Of a stretch of 64,000 nucleotides of DNA, positions 34,794 through 43,768 are shown piece after piece (within the stretch, counting starts at the first letter, position 1; the number at the start of each line of letters is the position of its first letter). The notes under the pieces were generated by a model. The model ran no database searches, was not told the DNA's origin, and was given only the letters and a program-made list of their open reading frames with translations. Source of the stretch: Paenibacillus sp. HWE-109 (GTDB taxonomy: Bacteria > Bacillota > Bacilli > Paenibacillales > NBRC-103111); NCBI RefSeq assembly GCF_022163125.1, contig NZ_CP091881.1, forward strand, positions 7,083,001 through 7,147,000, read 5' to 3'. The position numbers were made by a program, and so were the translations under genes.

Positions 34794-36363
34794 TGACGAC
34801 TTTCAAGTGCTGGAAGGGATGCGAAAGGCCATCCCCTGGGATGCCATAGACGCGGAATTCGCGGGTGAAGCTAGCGATGGCGCCGAAGGATTGATGATGA
34901 TCCAGCAAACCCAACCGGATATCGTCATTACCGATATTTATATGCCGGTTATGAATGGCCTGGAGATGATCGAGAAGCTCCGCGAAACGAACTTTCCCGG
35001 TGAATTGATTATTCTAAGCGGCTACACAGATTTCGAATACGCCCGGCAAGCCTTGCGGCTGCAAGTGAGCGATTATTTATCGAAGCCCGTCACCGTGGAA
35101 GAACTTAGGATTGTGCTCACTAGAGTTATCAAAGAGCTGGAAGCGAAGGAATTCATCAAGATGGAACAAGAAGAAGTGAAGAAGAGGCTGCTGCTGCACG
35201 AGCCCTTCAGCCAGCAAGAATGGCTGAAGTCCGTCATCACCGGCACCTTCGCCGCCCAGAGCCTTCCGCCTGCTGAGATGGCTTACTGGCTCGATAGAAG
35301 CCATATGGTCATGGGCATCGAGCTGTTAAGTACAGTTCGCACAGCCAACCTGTCACTCATCGACTGGCATTTATTTCGCTTTGCGTTAGCCAATATTATC
35401 AGGGAAATTCTGGCCGAAGATTGGCCAGAGTCCGACTTCATTGAACTCCATAGCCACCACGCCGCCATTATGTTCCATATCGAGCCAACAATGCCCTCAG
35501 AGGAGGCGTATAAGACAATCAAAGCGGTTGGCGAGCGCATTACACATTGTGTTCGCACCTATCTGCAGTTGACCCTCCGGCTTGGAATGGGGCAAATGAA
35601 GGCATCTTGGCAGAAAATATCGGATTCTACGGAGGAAGCCTTTCTCGATCTCTTGCAGATGAGCAACACACTGCCGCCGAGCAAGCTGTCTTCTACGTCC
35701 GCTGACCTTGCTATTCGACCAATTAAGTTCTATCAGGAGCTTGCAGAAGCCATTGTTTATTCCAAAGAAGAAACGGCGGCGCAAATTGTAGAAGCCTACA
35801 TTCTTCAATTACAGAGCATGCCTACGATAACGCCTGCCTATTTGCAATATTTATGCACCGAGTTGTGGACCATCTTTGCCTACTCTTTATACAGCGTCGG
35901 AACTGTACTGGATGAATTGTTTCCAGACATGAATCTCCAGTTGGAGCTGAATCAAATCCAAACGCCAACGCACTTGCAGCAATGGCTCGGCAATAAGATC
36001 CATATCATTGCCACCAGTCGGCATTGGCATGAGAATTCCAAACACAAAGAAATCGTTGATTTCATGACGCAGTATGCCCACACGCACTATGCCGAGGAGA
36101 TTAATTTGGAGGACATGTCCAAACAGCTCTATTTATCCCGAAACTATTTGAATCAAATCTTCAAAAAAGCAACTGGTGAAACCTTCACCAACTATGTCAT
36201 TCAGGTTCGCATGAAAAAGGCGCAAGCTCTTCTGGCCGAAGGCAAATACTTGATTTATGAGATTTCGGAGAAAGTAGGCTATAAGAACGTCCCTTATTTC
36301 AGCTCTATTTTCAAAAAGTATGCCGGTGTCAGTCCCAGCGAAATCGCGAAAAGCGGATTGTAG
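34771..36363 (+). CDS. YesN-type response regulator with AraC DNA-binding domain, cluster 1
   Basis: The 530-residue protein has an N-terminal receiver ('WKILIIDDDFQVLEGMRKAI', phospho-Asp in 'DIVITDIYMPVMNGLEMI', 'ILSGYTDFEYARQALRLQVSDYLSKPV'), a long helical middle part (~130-420), and a C-terminal AraC domain ('INLEDMSKQLYLSRNYLNQIFKKATGETFTNYVIQVRMKKAQALLAE', 'ISEKVGYKNVPYFSSIFKKYAGVSPSEI'). It is the partner of the kinase just upstream. The repeated TGTGTTCATTAC box before the permease and binding-protein genes is its most likely target. Confidence 0.93.
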   Translation: MWKILIIDDDFQVLEGMRKAIPWDAIDAEFAGEASDGAEGLMMIQQTQPDIVITDIYMPVMNGLEMIEKLRETNFPGELIILSGYTDFEYARQALRLQVSDYLSKPVTVEELRIVLTRVIKELEAKEFIKMEQEEVKKRLLLHEPFSQQEWLKSVITGTFAAQSLPPAEMAYWLDRSHMVMGIELLSTVRTANLSLIDWHLFRFALANIIREILAEDWPESDFIELHSHHAAIMFHIEPTMPSEEAYKTIKAVGERITHCVRTYLQLTLRLGMGQMKASWQKISDSTEEAFLDLLQMSNTLPPSKLSSTSADLAIRPIKFYQELAEAIVYSKEETAAQIVEAYILQLQSMPTITPAYLQYLCTELWTIFAYSLYSVGTVLDELFPDMNLQLELNQIQTPTHLQQWLGNKIHIIATSRHWHENSKHKEIVDFMTQYAHTHYAEEINLEDMSKQLYLSRNYLNQIFKKATGETFTNYVIQVRMKKAQALLAEGKYLIYEISEKVGYKNVPYFSSIFKKYAGVSPSEIAKSGL

Positions 36364-36412
36364 GCTCACATCCTGTTCGTTGTCCGACAATTGTGATCAA
36401 AAGTGATAGAAG

Positions 36413-36458
36413 TGTGTTCATTACCCTCCTGTTTCTTCCTGACCGTTGTTCCTATAAT
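36413..36458 (+). promoter_or_regulatory. Activator-type promoter of the cluster 1 solute-binding gene
   Basis: TGTGTTCATTACCCTC (36413-36428) lies exactly 24 bases before a consensus -10 box TATAAT (36453-36458), matching the arrangement at 31066-31111. There is no clear -35 box. Confidence 0.65.
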
Positions 36459-36498
36459 TAAATTGTGAAGATACTTAGGTAGCGAAAGGGGATTTCCA

Positions 36499-37824
36499 AT
36501 GAAAGTGCAGATGAGAAAATGGAGCATGCTTGGCGTGACTGCCATGATAGCGCTGTCCCTAAGCGCGTGTGGTTCCGGAAATACAGCAAGTACGAGCAGC
36601 AGTCCCGCTGCAACAACGGCTACTAAGCCAACAGCTGCCCCTGCAAGCTCCCAACCTGTTAAGCTGCGTATTGTATGGTGGGGCTCACAAGCACGGCATG
36701 ACGCTACGCTCAAAGCTCTGGATGCGTATACGAAGAAACATCCGAATGTGACTTTTGAGCCTGAGTTTTCGGGGTTTGACGGATACGCGGATAAACTAGC
36801 GACCCAAGCAGCGGCGAAGAATGCTCCTGATATTATCCAAATGGATCCCGCATGGCTTGCTGAGTACGCAGGAAGAAACCAACTGGCTGACTTATCCAAA
36901 GGCATTCGCACCGAAGATATCGACAAATCGCTCGTGGATTCCGGCAAATTCAAAGAGAAGCTGTACGCGATCCCTCTGGGCAACAATGCAACAGGTATGA
37001 TTTATAACAAGAACGCTGTAGATAAACTGGGCATTACGCCTCCCAAAAACGCTTGGACCTGGGACGAGTACTTCCAATTCGGCAAAGACGCGAAAGCCAA
37101 ACTGGACAAAGATAAATACGTCCTAATGGATGCGACATCCGATTATACAACATATAGCGCTTATCAAATTAGCCAAGGCAAAGACTACCCTATCACGATA
37201 GACGGCAAATTCAACATTGATAAAGACACCTATGTAAGCTTCGTCAAAAAGTATACCGAGCTTCGCACAGCCGGCGTTGTGCCGCCAGCAGAGATTGCCA
37301 CCACGGATAAAGAGTCCGACGCCAAGCAGGATTTAATGAACAATGATACCGTATTGATGAAACGCAGCTTTGCCGCTCTATACCCTGGGTATGAAGGCGT
37401 TAAGCCCGGCGCTTACTCCTTCGTTACTCAACCTAAGGGCAAGCAAGCCAGCGGTTGGCTGAAACCATCCATGTTCTGGTCCGTGAGCGCAGATTCCAAG
37501 AACGCGGAAGAATCCAAGAAATTCATCGATTGGTTCGTCAATGACAGCGAAGCGGCCGATATTCTGACCACAACTAGAGGCGTACCTGTATCCAAGAAAA
37601 TGCTTGATTACTTAACACCTAAACTCACCGCCGCGGATAAACTGCAGATTGAACTAATCAAGAATGTCGCTCCTGACGCCCAACCTTTCAATGCTGGAGC
37701 GAAAGGCTGGAGCAATTACACAGCGAAGGACTTCAAGAATATCGGCGAAAAAGTGATGTTCGGCAAAATAACACCGGAAGCCGCTTATGACGAGCTCGTC
37801 AAAAAAGCAAAAGAATATCAATAA
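36499..37824 (+). CDS. Sugar-binding lipoprotein of ABC importer, cluster 1
   Basis: This is a 441-residue family-1 extracellular solute-binding protein. It has a signal peptide with lipobox 'LSAC' at about residues 21-24, a Ser/Thr/Ala linker, and then the typical two-lobed binding fold: 'LRIVWWGSQARHDATLKALDAYTKKHPNVTFEPEFSGFDGY', 'APDIIQMDPAWLAEYAGRNQL', 'YAIPLGNNATGMIYNKNAVDKLGI', and 'AEESKKFIDWFVNDSEAADIL'. It is transcribed separately from the permeases, from a promoter sharing their motif, which is common when more binding protein than permease is needed. The sugar is unknown. Confidence 0.93.
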   Translation: MKVQMRKWSMLGVTAMIALSLSACGSGNTASTSSSPAATTATKPTAAPASSQPVKLRIVWWGSQARHDATLKALDAYTKKHPNVTFEPEFSGFDGYADKLATQAAAKNAPDIIQMDPAWLAEYAGRNQLADLSKGIRTEDIDKSLVDSGKFKEKLYAIPLGNNATGMIYNKNAVDKLGITPPKNAWTWDEYFQFGKDAKAKLDKDKYVLMDATSDYTTYSAYQISQGKDYPITIDGKFNIDKDTYVSFVKKYTELRTAGVVPPAEIATTDKESDAKQDLMNNDTVLMKRSFAALYPGYEGVKPGAYSFVTQPKGKQASGWLKPSMFWSVSADSKNAEESKKFIDWFVNDSEAADILTTTRGVPVSKKMLDYLTPKLTAADKLQIELIKNVAPDAQPFNAGAKGWSNYTAKDFKNIGEKVMFGKITPEAAYDELVKKAKEYQ

Positions 37825-37838
37825 AACACAGATGGATG

Positions 37839-37870
37839 GAGAGCCTCTAGGGGCTCTTCTTCTTCGTGTC
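37839..37870 (+). terminator. Terminator after the cluster 1 solute-binding gene
   Basis: The short stem GAGCC / GGCTC is followed by TTCTTCTTCGTGT. It is weaker than the other terminators here. Confidence 0.6.
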
Positions 37871-37877
37871 TGAACGC

Positions 37878-37917
37878 AAAAAAGAACGACCCTCAACGTG
37901 AGTTAAGAGCCGTTCTT
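37878..37917 (-). terminator. Terminator after cold-shock gene 2
   Basis: The stem AAGAACG / CGTTCTT with an inner CTCA / TGAG pair is followed on the minus strand by TTTTTT. Confidence 0.8.
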
Positions 37918-37945
37918 CGAGAATGCTATTTGTGCAAGCTGGAGC

Positions 37946-38146
37946 TTACAGTTTTACAACGTTCTCAGCTTGTGGTCCGCGGTTGCCTTGAACTACGTTG
38001 AACTCAACGCGTTGGCCTTCGTCCAAAGATTTGAAACCTTCGCCAGTGATTGCGGAGAAATGTACGAATACATCGTTGCCGCCTTCAACTTCGATAAATC
38101 CAAATCCTTTTTCTGCGTTAAACCATTTAACTGTTCCTACTGCCAT
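37946..38146 (-). CDS. CspA-family cold-shock protein, copy 2
   Basis: The 66-residue cold-shock domain has RNP1 'KGFGFIEV' and RNP2 'VFVHFSAI' and is near-identical to copy 1 at 22.6 kb. Start at ATG 38146 with TTGGAGGTATT upstream. It is monocistronic, with its own terminator. The RNA-chaperone role follows from the family. Unlike copy 1 it has no ydjO-like gene downstream. Confidence 0.95.
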   Translation of the reverse strand: MAVGTVKWFNAEKGFGFIEVEGGNDVFVHFSAITGEGFKSLDEGQRVEFNVVQGNRGPQAENVVKL

Positions 38147-38270
38147 GGGTAATACCTCCAAAGTTTTATTAACATGTCTTTTTTCTTGTTTCGAACAAAA
38201 AAATTACACATTGGAAAAGGTTTCATTTACTTAAATGATAACCCTTTGCAATACGCAATTCAGGTTTTAC
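38147..38270 (-). promoter_or_regulatory. Conserved cold-shock leader/promoter region, copy 2
   Basis: The blocks ATTGCAAAGGGTT, TCATTT, TGAAACC and CAATGTGTAATTTTTTT appear in the same order and spacing as in the leader of copy 1 (22752-22880). Confidence 0.55.
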
Positions 38271-38315
38271 CTTTAAGACTATTAATACTGTACCACACAA
38301 ATTTATGTAATGCAA

Positions 38316-38534
38316 TTATCCCTCAGAGGGATTTGTTGCTAAGGATAAGAGTTCCTCTCTATCCTGGATTTTCAAGGCGATAGCTAGAGCAATTACGACA
38401 TCTTTCGACGGCTCGATTCGACCGTTTTCGATGGCATTGAGAATCGAGTAGCTGACCCCTGCTTTCTCTCCAAGTTTGCGAATCGTGAGATTTTGCTGCT
38501 GTCTCAACTCTTTTAACTTCTCATGAAATTTCAC
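38316..38534 (-). CDS. Small XRE-family transcriptional regulator
   Basis: The 72-residue protein consists of one helix-turn-helix domain of the Cro/CI type: 'FHEKLKELRQQQNLTIRKLGEKAGVSYSILNAIENGRIEPSKDVVIALAIALKI'. A GTG start at 38534 is preferred because GAGAAGGTGG lies eight bases upstream and the domain begins there. Longer starts would overlap the neighbouring gene. It is probably co-transcribed with the upstream MazG/PRA-PH-like gene, 16 bases away. Its target is unknown. Confidence 0.85.
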   Translation of the reverse strand: MKFHEKLKELRQQQNLTIRKLGEKAGVSYSILNAIENGRIEPSKDVVIALAIALKIQDREELLSLATNPSEG

Positions 38535-38550
38535 CCTGTGCCACCTTCTC

Positions 38551-38943
38551 CTATTTTTCTTGCTGCCTGCGAATTTCAGCACTAATTTTGTCGAAAGGGT
38601 CCTGCCATTCCGGCGGTTTGATGGTTTTGCCAAATTCGTTCTTATGGACTAGTCCATCCGACCACACCTTGGACATATTGGCATGATGCACAATATCAAA
38701 AATCGGTCCAGGCTCCACACCCATCTCAACCAAGGTCCCGAGAACAAAATATAATTCGTCGATCATCGCATCGACTTCGTCTTCCAGCGTGGCTGCTTCC
38801 TGATATTCATTCAACTCTTCTTGCATCCAAGCTAAGCGGGCAGCTTTGCGGCTTGCAGATAAACGCTGCGGTACGGTTCCTACCGGATGCTCGAACGTTT
38901 CGTGAAACTTTTTAATATCTTCAAATGCTTTCTTTAGTGTCAT
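38551..38943 (-). CDS. PRA-PH/MazG-like nucleotide pyrophosphohydrolase
   Basis: The 130-residue all-helical protein carries the metal-binding pattern of the MazG/PRA-PH superfamily: 'WMQEELNEYQEAATLEDEVDAMIDELYFVLGTL' (ExxE ... DxxxDxxxD-like cluster). Members hydrolyse (d)NTPs or related nucleotides to monophosphates and pyrophosphate. The start at ATG 38943 (AAGGGAG upstream) is preferred to longer forms. The late stretch 'VHHANMSKVWSDGLVHKNEFGKTIKPPEW' is typical of phage/housecleaning members of the group. Substrate unknown. Confidence 0.75.
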   Translation of the reverse strand: MTLKKAFEDIKKFHETFEHPVGTVPQRLSASRKAARLAWMQEELNEYQEAATLEDEVDAMIDELYFVLGTLVEMGVEPGPIFDIVHHANMSKVWSDGLVHKNEFGKTIKPPEWQDPFDKISAEIRRQQEK

Positions 38944-39010
38944 GGTGAGAATTCGGCTCCCTTGCGATGGTTTTCTTTTATATACCATTAAAAAGCGGTA
39001 GAGGTCAACA

Positions 39011-39044
39011 GGAAAAGCCCCCTCATGCGAACACGAAGGGGCTT
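39011..39044 (-). terminator. Terminator after the NlpC/P60 gene
   Basis: The stem AAGCCCC / GGGGCTT is followed by TTTTCC on the minus strand. Confidence 0.8.
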
Positions 39045-39070
39045 CTCCAATCTACCTGTGCGTCTCAGTC

Positions 39071-39601
39071 TTAGAGACGGCGGCCAGTAATAAAGCGGTC
39101 TTTCCAGTAGCCGGTGTTCATATCCCGAATCACGACACCCGAACTCGTCGTATTGCTGATGAACTGTCCGTTTCCAATATAAATCCCGACATGGTTAATC
39201 TGGCCGGGTTTACTTACGCTGAACATGACGAGATCGCCTTTGCGTAGGCTTGACTTGCTTTTGACCGCGGTGCCTACCTGAGCTTGCGCCTTGGAGCCCC
39301 ACGGGATCGTGATGCCGTTCTTGCTGAAGACCAGTTGGGTAAAAGCAGAACAGTCCAAGATTAGACGCTTGGTATCTCTGACACCAAAGCCATAGCGAAC
39401 CTTGCCGATATACGACTCAGCTGTATTAATCAGGCTATTCGCCTTGCTTGTGCTTATCGCTGTAGCGGCAGCAGTTGTATCGGCGGTTGCAGCCTGAGCG
39501 GCATGCGGATTGAGGAGCATGGTCCCCGATGTTAATAAGGATAGACTTAGGCTAATCCCCACTAACGATTTGCTAAGGCGGTTCTTCTTCATTGCTTGCA
39601 T
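39071..39601 (-). CDS. Secreted NlpC/P60 (C40) cell-wall peptidase
   Basis: The 176-residue exported protein has a signal peptide (residues ~1-37, ending 'AAQA') and one NlpC/P60 domain. Catalytic Cys lies in 'LDCSAFTQLVF', His in 'NHVGIYIGNGQFI', with a third polar residue expected in 'NTTSSGVVIRD'. The usual DCSGF is DCSAF here. It should cleave D-Glu-meso-DAP linkages in stem peptides of peptidoglycan. It is a single gene with GGAGG upstream and its own terminator. Confidence 0.9.
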   Translation of the reverse strand: MQAMKKNRLSKSLVGISLSLSLLTSGTMLLNPHAAQAATADTTAAATAISTSKANSLINTAESYIGKVRYGFGVRDTKRLILDCSAFTQLVFSKNGITIPWGSKAQAQVGTAVKSKSSLRKGDLVMFSVSKPGQINHVGIYIGNGQFISNTTSSGVVIRDMNTGYWKDRFITGRRL

Positions 39602-39780
39602 GATTGGATGTCCTCCTTCATGGATCGTGTGTGATGGCCGGGGGTATCCCCTGCAACTACCATATCACACCTCATCCATCCTGAATTTACCAGGAAATAA
39701 AGAAAGACGCGCCACACCTGACGTTGACTGCCAATCTTAAAGTTTCATGAGAATTGCCTGTGCGTCAATCCCTTGACAGC

Positions 39781-40953
39781 TCAGACCATCTGTGTATGCT
39801 CTTGACGATAGTCAGAGGGCGTTACGCCATACTTCTTGCGGAACACCTGCGAGAAGTGCCGCATGTCTTGATAGCCGATACGTTCGGCGACATCAGCCAG
39901 CTTCAGCTTGGGATTCAAGAGCAACTGTTTGGCCTGCTCCAGACGCAGGTGGGTCACATATTCCTTGAAGCCCTGACCGGTCTTTTGTTTAAAAAGCTGG
40001 CTGAAATAGACCGGATTCAGATAGACGATGGAAGCGACCTTCTCCAGCGACAGGTCGGCATGATAGTGCGTGCGCATATACTGCAGCGCGACTTCTATGG
40101 AGCGATCGCTGCCGCTCGCATGATGCTCGTAAACCTGCGTTGTCGAAGCCTGACGCATGCGCTGCACTTCTGCTGGAACGGCTTGGATCTGTTCGATCCG
40201 TTCGGTGTTCATGATTTGAAAGGGAACCTTCAAATACTTCACGAGATGGCTGCGCAGCTCATCGACTAGCAGCGTCACGCTCGTGCCTTCAGGAAGCGTC
40301 ACAAGGCCGAGCAGGCTCTTCCCGTCGTGCACGGTGACGAAGCCCTTGCCGTAGCGCTGGATAAGCTCCTGGAGAACATTCTCGATAATGAAATTCTCGA
40401 GGAAGACAGGCTTATCGGTTTCCATTTTCACCATGATCAGGTGGAAATACGGGTGCTGTTCCATGAAAGGCCCCATATCAATGCGGCCGGTATCCAAGCC
40501 TTGCGCGAATCGCTGGAAGACGGCTTCCTGCAAATATTTGCGATTCGCCTTCAGCAGCTCGGCATCTTCGATCAGCTCAGTTTCGTGTACGATTTCCTCG
40601 CTGAGCTTGCGAATCATTTCGCTGAGCACTTCTTTGCCAATAGGCTTCAGCAAATAATCCTTGGCCCCAAGCCGTACAGCCTCTTGGGCATAGGAAAACT
40701 CCGAGTACGCGGAGATGACCACCCATTTCACATGCGGGTGACGGCTGCGCGACATATTCATGAGCTCAAGCCCGGTCATTCCCGGCATGAGAATGTCGGT
40801 GAGCACAATATGAATGCGGTGGCTGCGCAGCAAGGCAATCGCTTGCTCCGCATTCGCGGCAAGATGGATATTATGCTCCGGAAAGCGATTCTGAAGCGTA
40901 CGCTGAATGCCCTCACGAATGACTGTTTCATCATCTACGATGAGAATGTCCAT
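39781..40953 (-). CDS. AraC-type response regulator, cluster 2
   Basis: This 390-residue YesN-type regulator has the receiver 'MDILIVDDETVIREGIQRTL' with phospho-Asp in 'IVLTDILMPGMTGLELM' and 'ISAYSEFSYAQEAVRLGAKDYLLKPIG'. A middle domain of ~140 residues follows, then a C-terminal AraC pair of helix-turn-helices ('LSLEKVASIVYLNPVYFSQLFKQKTGQGFKEYVTHLRLEQAKQLL', 'DVAERIGYQDMRHFSQVFRKKYGVTPSDY'). It is the last gene of the minus-strand importer operon, two bases after the kinase. The ATACCTATA direct repeats before the binding-protein gene (46196-46226) are a likely target. Confidence 0.93.
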   Translation of the reverse strand: MDILIVDDETVIREGIQRTLQNRFPEHNIHLAANAEQAIALLRSHRIHIVLTDILMPGMTGLELMNMSRSRHPHVKWVVISAYSEFSYAQEAVRLGAKDYLLKPIGKEVLSEMIRKLSEEIVHETELIEDAELLKANRKYLQEAVFQRFAQGLDTGRIDMGPFMEQHPYFHLIMVKMETDKPVFLENFIIENVLQELIQRYGKGFVTVHDGKSLLGLVTLPEGTSVTLLVDELRSHLVKYLKVPFQIMNTERIEQIQAVPAEVQRMRQASTTQVYEHHASGSDRSIEVALQYMRTHYHADLSLEKVASIVYLNPVYFSQLFKQKTGQGFKEYVTHLRLEQAKQLLLNPKLKLADVAERIGYQDMRHFSQVFRKKYGVTPSDYRQEHTQMV

Positions 40954-40955
40954 GG

Positions 40956-42785
40956 TTACACACCTTTCCGGGGGAGCGGCATCGCAATCGTAACGGTCGT
41001 GCCCTCCCCTTGCTTACTATGAATACGGAGTCCGTAGATTTCTCCGAACATTAGAACGATACGTCTGTGGACATTAGTAAGCCCAATGCCCCGTCTGGTT
41101 TTCACATCGGTGCCGGGTGTCGCCTGTTCCAATTGCAGGGCAGCCATTTTCTGACCATCATTCTCGGTAGACTCCGCGGCCAACATCGCCTGCATCCCCT
41201 GCAGAGTACTCTCTTCGATGCCCACGCCATTATCGGCAATGATAATGCGCAGCTCATACTCGCAGATTTCCGTTGAGACCCGAAGAATTCCCGGTCGATC
41301 GAGCGGCTCAAGTCCATATTTGACAGCGTTCTCGATGATCGGCTGCAGCGTCATCTTCGGGAGCACGACATCCAGACATTCCGGATCAATGTGCAGCTCC
41401 GTGCTCACTCTGCCTTCCAGCCGATTCTCAATAATCGTCATGTAGTGCCGCATCTGATCCAGCTCCTGCCTCAGCGTCGTCTTAGAGGCCTCCTGCCAGT
41501 CGCTGCTGTACCGGAACATGTGGGACAGGGCTAGGATCACCCTCCCCAATCGATCGTTCTCACGCTCATCCAGCATCCAGTAGATCATATCCAAGGTATT
41601 GTAGAGGAAATGCGGATTGACCTGCGACTGCAGCGCTTGCAGCTCGGCGTTCTTCTCGCTCATGGAGGACAGCGTGATACGCTCAATGAGCTCATCCATC
41701 CGATTCACCATGCGATTGAACGAGGAAACCAAAGAATTGATTTCCTCGAACGATTTGACCGTCACGGAGCCTTTGAAATTCCCCATCTCCACTTGCTTCA
41801 TCTCCCTTATGAGCAGCTTGAGCGGTGAAGAAATATTCCGGGATACGATGCTCGCCAGCACGGTCGAGAGCAGAATGAGTACAAGAATGACGACGTACAG
41901 GTACTCCCGTGTTTTCACAACCTCGGCGTTGATGTCGCTTTTGGGCGTTAAGCCGAAGACCGTCCAATCGGACATCTTCGCCTTCGCTGCGACAATGAGC
42001 TGACCCGTCCTGTCGTCCACGATGATCTCACTGGCTTGCGGGCGCGGCAGTCCGTCGAAGGACGGCATACTCGCCTTCTCACTTGCCGTCGAGGCAATCA
42101 TCCGGTCTTCCCGATCCACTATGTAGACCTGGCTGTTCGGGCTGATCGTAACGTTGGAAAGCGCCGCCAGAATCGGCTGCGGGTTCGTTTCTATGAGCAT
42201 GACCCCAATCATCCGGTGGTCCGATAAATCGTAAAGCTTGCGGCCGAAGACGAACAGCGTATCCTTTTGAAACCGATTGATGACAGAACCTTTATAGAGA
42301 CCCAGCCACACCATTTCTCCCGAAGAATCCATCAGCTTCTGATACCACTCCGAGGTGGCGTAATCGGTATCGATGACACTGTCAAACCCGCGTTCATAGT
42401 TATAGTTTTTACCTGCATTGGTCACCACATGTATCCCCACGATATCATCGCGGGAGTAATAAATAGCGCCAATAATATTCGTAATCGTTCGCTCATTAAT
42501 AATGCTGACAGTCTCATCCCGGCTCGAATCCCGCTCCTGAATGAGCCTGAGCATCTCGTAGTTGCTGTTAAGGGACTTGGTAATGCTGTCATACCCTTGC
42601 AGCAGCAAATCAAATAAACCCACCGTTTGGGAAATATTTTTCTCTGCCAAATCACTGATTTTACTATGGATAATGTCCGTTGTTTTCTTGTAATAGACCA
42701 CGCTCACCAAGAGCACGAGAACTAACATACAGGAGATAAAGAGTAGAAACAGCCGATTATGAATGGAATGCAGTCCCCGTGTCAC
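40956..42785 (-). CDS. YesM-type sensor histidine kinase, cluster 2
   Basis: The 609-residue protein begins with a membrane helix (~10-30), a large dCache-like extracellular sensor ('YDSITKSLNSNYEMLRLI' ... 'ILAALSNVTISPNSQVYIVDREDRMIAS' ... 'MSDWTVFGLTPKSDINAEV'), and a second helix at ~283-305. HAMP ('SSPLKLLIREMKQVEMGNF'), His_kinase box 'SQVNPHFLYNTLDMIYWML' and ATPase domain ('QPIIENAVKYGL', 'ADNGVGIEE', 'RRGIGLTNVHRRI') follow. A GTG start with AAAGGGGAA upstream is used. It passes phosphate to the regulator two bases downstream. Confidence 0.92.
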   Translation of the reverse strand: MTRGLHSIHNRLFLLFISCMLVLVLLVSVVYYKKTTDIIHSKISDLAEKNISQTVGLFDLLLQGYDSITKSLNSNYEMLRLIQERDSSRDETVSIINERTITNIIGAIYYSRDDIVGIHVVTNAGKNYNYERGFDSVIDTDYATSEWYQKLMDSSGEMVWLGLYKGSVINRFQKDTLFVFGRKLYDLSDHRMIGVMLIETNPQPILAALSNVTISPNSQVYIVDREDRMIASTASEKASMPSFDGLPRPQASEIIVDDRTGQLIVAAKAKMSDWTVFGLTPKSDINAEVVKTREYLYVVILVLILLSTVLASIVSRNISSPLKLLIREMKQVEMGNFKGSVTVKSFEEINSLVSSFNRMVNRMDELIERITLSSMSEKNAELQALQSQVNPHFLYNTLDMIYWMLDERENDRLGRVILALSHMFRYSSDWQEASKTTLRQELDQMRHYMTIIENRLEGRVSTELHIDPECLDVVLPKMTLQPIIENAVKYGLEPLDRPGILRVSTEICEYELRIIIADNGVGIEESTLQGMQAMLAAESTENDGQKMAALQLEQATPGTDVKTRRGIGLTNVHRRIVLMFGEIYGLRIHSKQGEGTTVTIAMPLPRKGV

Positions 42786-42870
42786 TGGATGATCGTTCCC
42801 CTTTCCGTCAGTAGCTACTGGCTATTTTACCAAGACCGTCTCCGAAATAGCAAAAAAGAGAGGGGTGAAG

Positions 42871-43752
42871 TTAACCCTTCACCGCTCCCGCTACCATACC
42901 TTTTGTAATTTTGTCAGCTAACAAGAAATAAATAATGATGACTGGCAATGCGCCCAGAACGAGGAATGCGCCAATGGCTCCGTAGTTGACGGAATACTGA
43001 CTCACGAAGCTGTTGACCCCGAAAGGCAGCGTCTTGAGCCGCTCGGAGGAGATAAACGTCGCCGCGAGAATGTACTCATTCCATATATTAATGAAAGTTA
43101 AAATACAGACCGTCATCATCGGCGGTATCGATATCGGCAGAATAATGCTCCAGAAGATCCGGAAAACCCCCGCGCCATCCATGACAGCGGACTCCTCGAT
43201 TTCAGCCGGAATGGATTTCATAAATCCACTTAGAATGAACACTGCTATCGGCGTTTGGAAAGCGATATAAGGCAGAATAATCGAGAGATGCGTGTTCAGC
43301 GCGTGCAAGTTTTTGAAAATAATCATGAGCGGCAGCAGCGTCGCTTGCAGCGGCACCATCATCCCGATCAGGAAGATCACCATAACCAGTTGGCCGTATT
43401 TCCATTTGAACCGCGCAATCGCGAAGGAGGCCAAGGAGCCCAGCAGAATCACACAGATCATCGTGACCGATGTGACGAACAAACTGTTTTTCAAGTATTG
43501 GAAGTAATGTCCCGCATCGATGGCAGCGGAGAAGTTGCTCCACTGAAGGGCATGCGGCAGGGCGAAAAATTTGCCCGACAAAATTTCCTCATTCGTTTTC
43601 AACGAATAAATAAAGAGCCAAAGCAGTGGATAAACTTGCGTAACCACGAGCAGTGAAAGAAATCCGACGACGATAATTTTGACGAAAGAGAGGCGTTTGC
43701 GTCTCCGAATTGTTGCAGGTTTAGCCGCAGCTATCTCCCTTGCCGTTTGCAT
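42871..43752 (-). CDS. Sugar ABC importer permease (MalG type), cluster 2
   Basis: The 293-residue protein has six membrane helices after a basic cytoplasmic N-terminus (residues 1-22). It has the EAA loop 'AEIEESAVMDGAGVFRIFWSIILPISIPPMMTV' and the usual end 'DKITKGMVAGAVKG'. It starts 16 bases after the companion permease stops. The operon order on the minus strand is binding protein, MalF-type permease, this gene, kinase, regulator. Confidence 0.93.
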   Translation of the reverse strand: MQTAREIAAAKPATIRRRKRLSFVKIIVVGFLSLLVVTQVYPLLWLFIYSLKTNEEILSGKFFALPHALQWSNFSAAIDAGHYFQYLKNSLFVTSVTMICVILLGSLASFAIARFKWKYGQLVMVIFLIGMMVPLQATLLPLMIIFKNLHALNTHLSIILPYIAFQTPIAVFILSGFMKSIPAEIEESAVMDGAGVFRIFWSIILPISIPPMMTVCILTFINIWNEYILAATFISSERLKTLPFGVNSFVSQYSVNYGAIGAFLVLGALPVIIIYFLLADKITKGMVAGAVKG

Positions 43753-43768
43753 GGCGACACTCCCCTCC

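Noticed and set aside
36366..36986. 206-codon minus-strand frame over the cluster 1 binding-protein start
   Set aside because: Antisense to the signal peptide and promoter of a clear lipoprotein gene; hydrophobic only because of the opposite-strand Ala/Ser codons.
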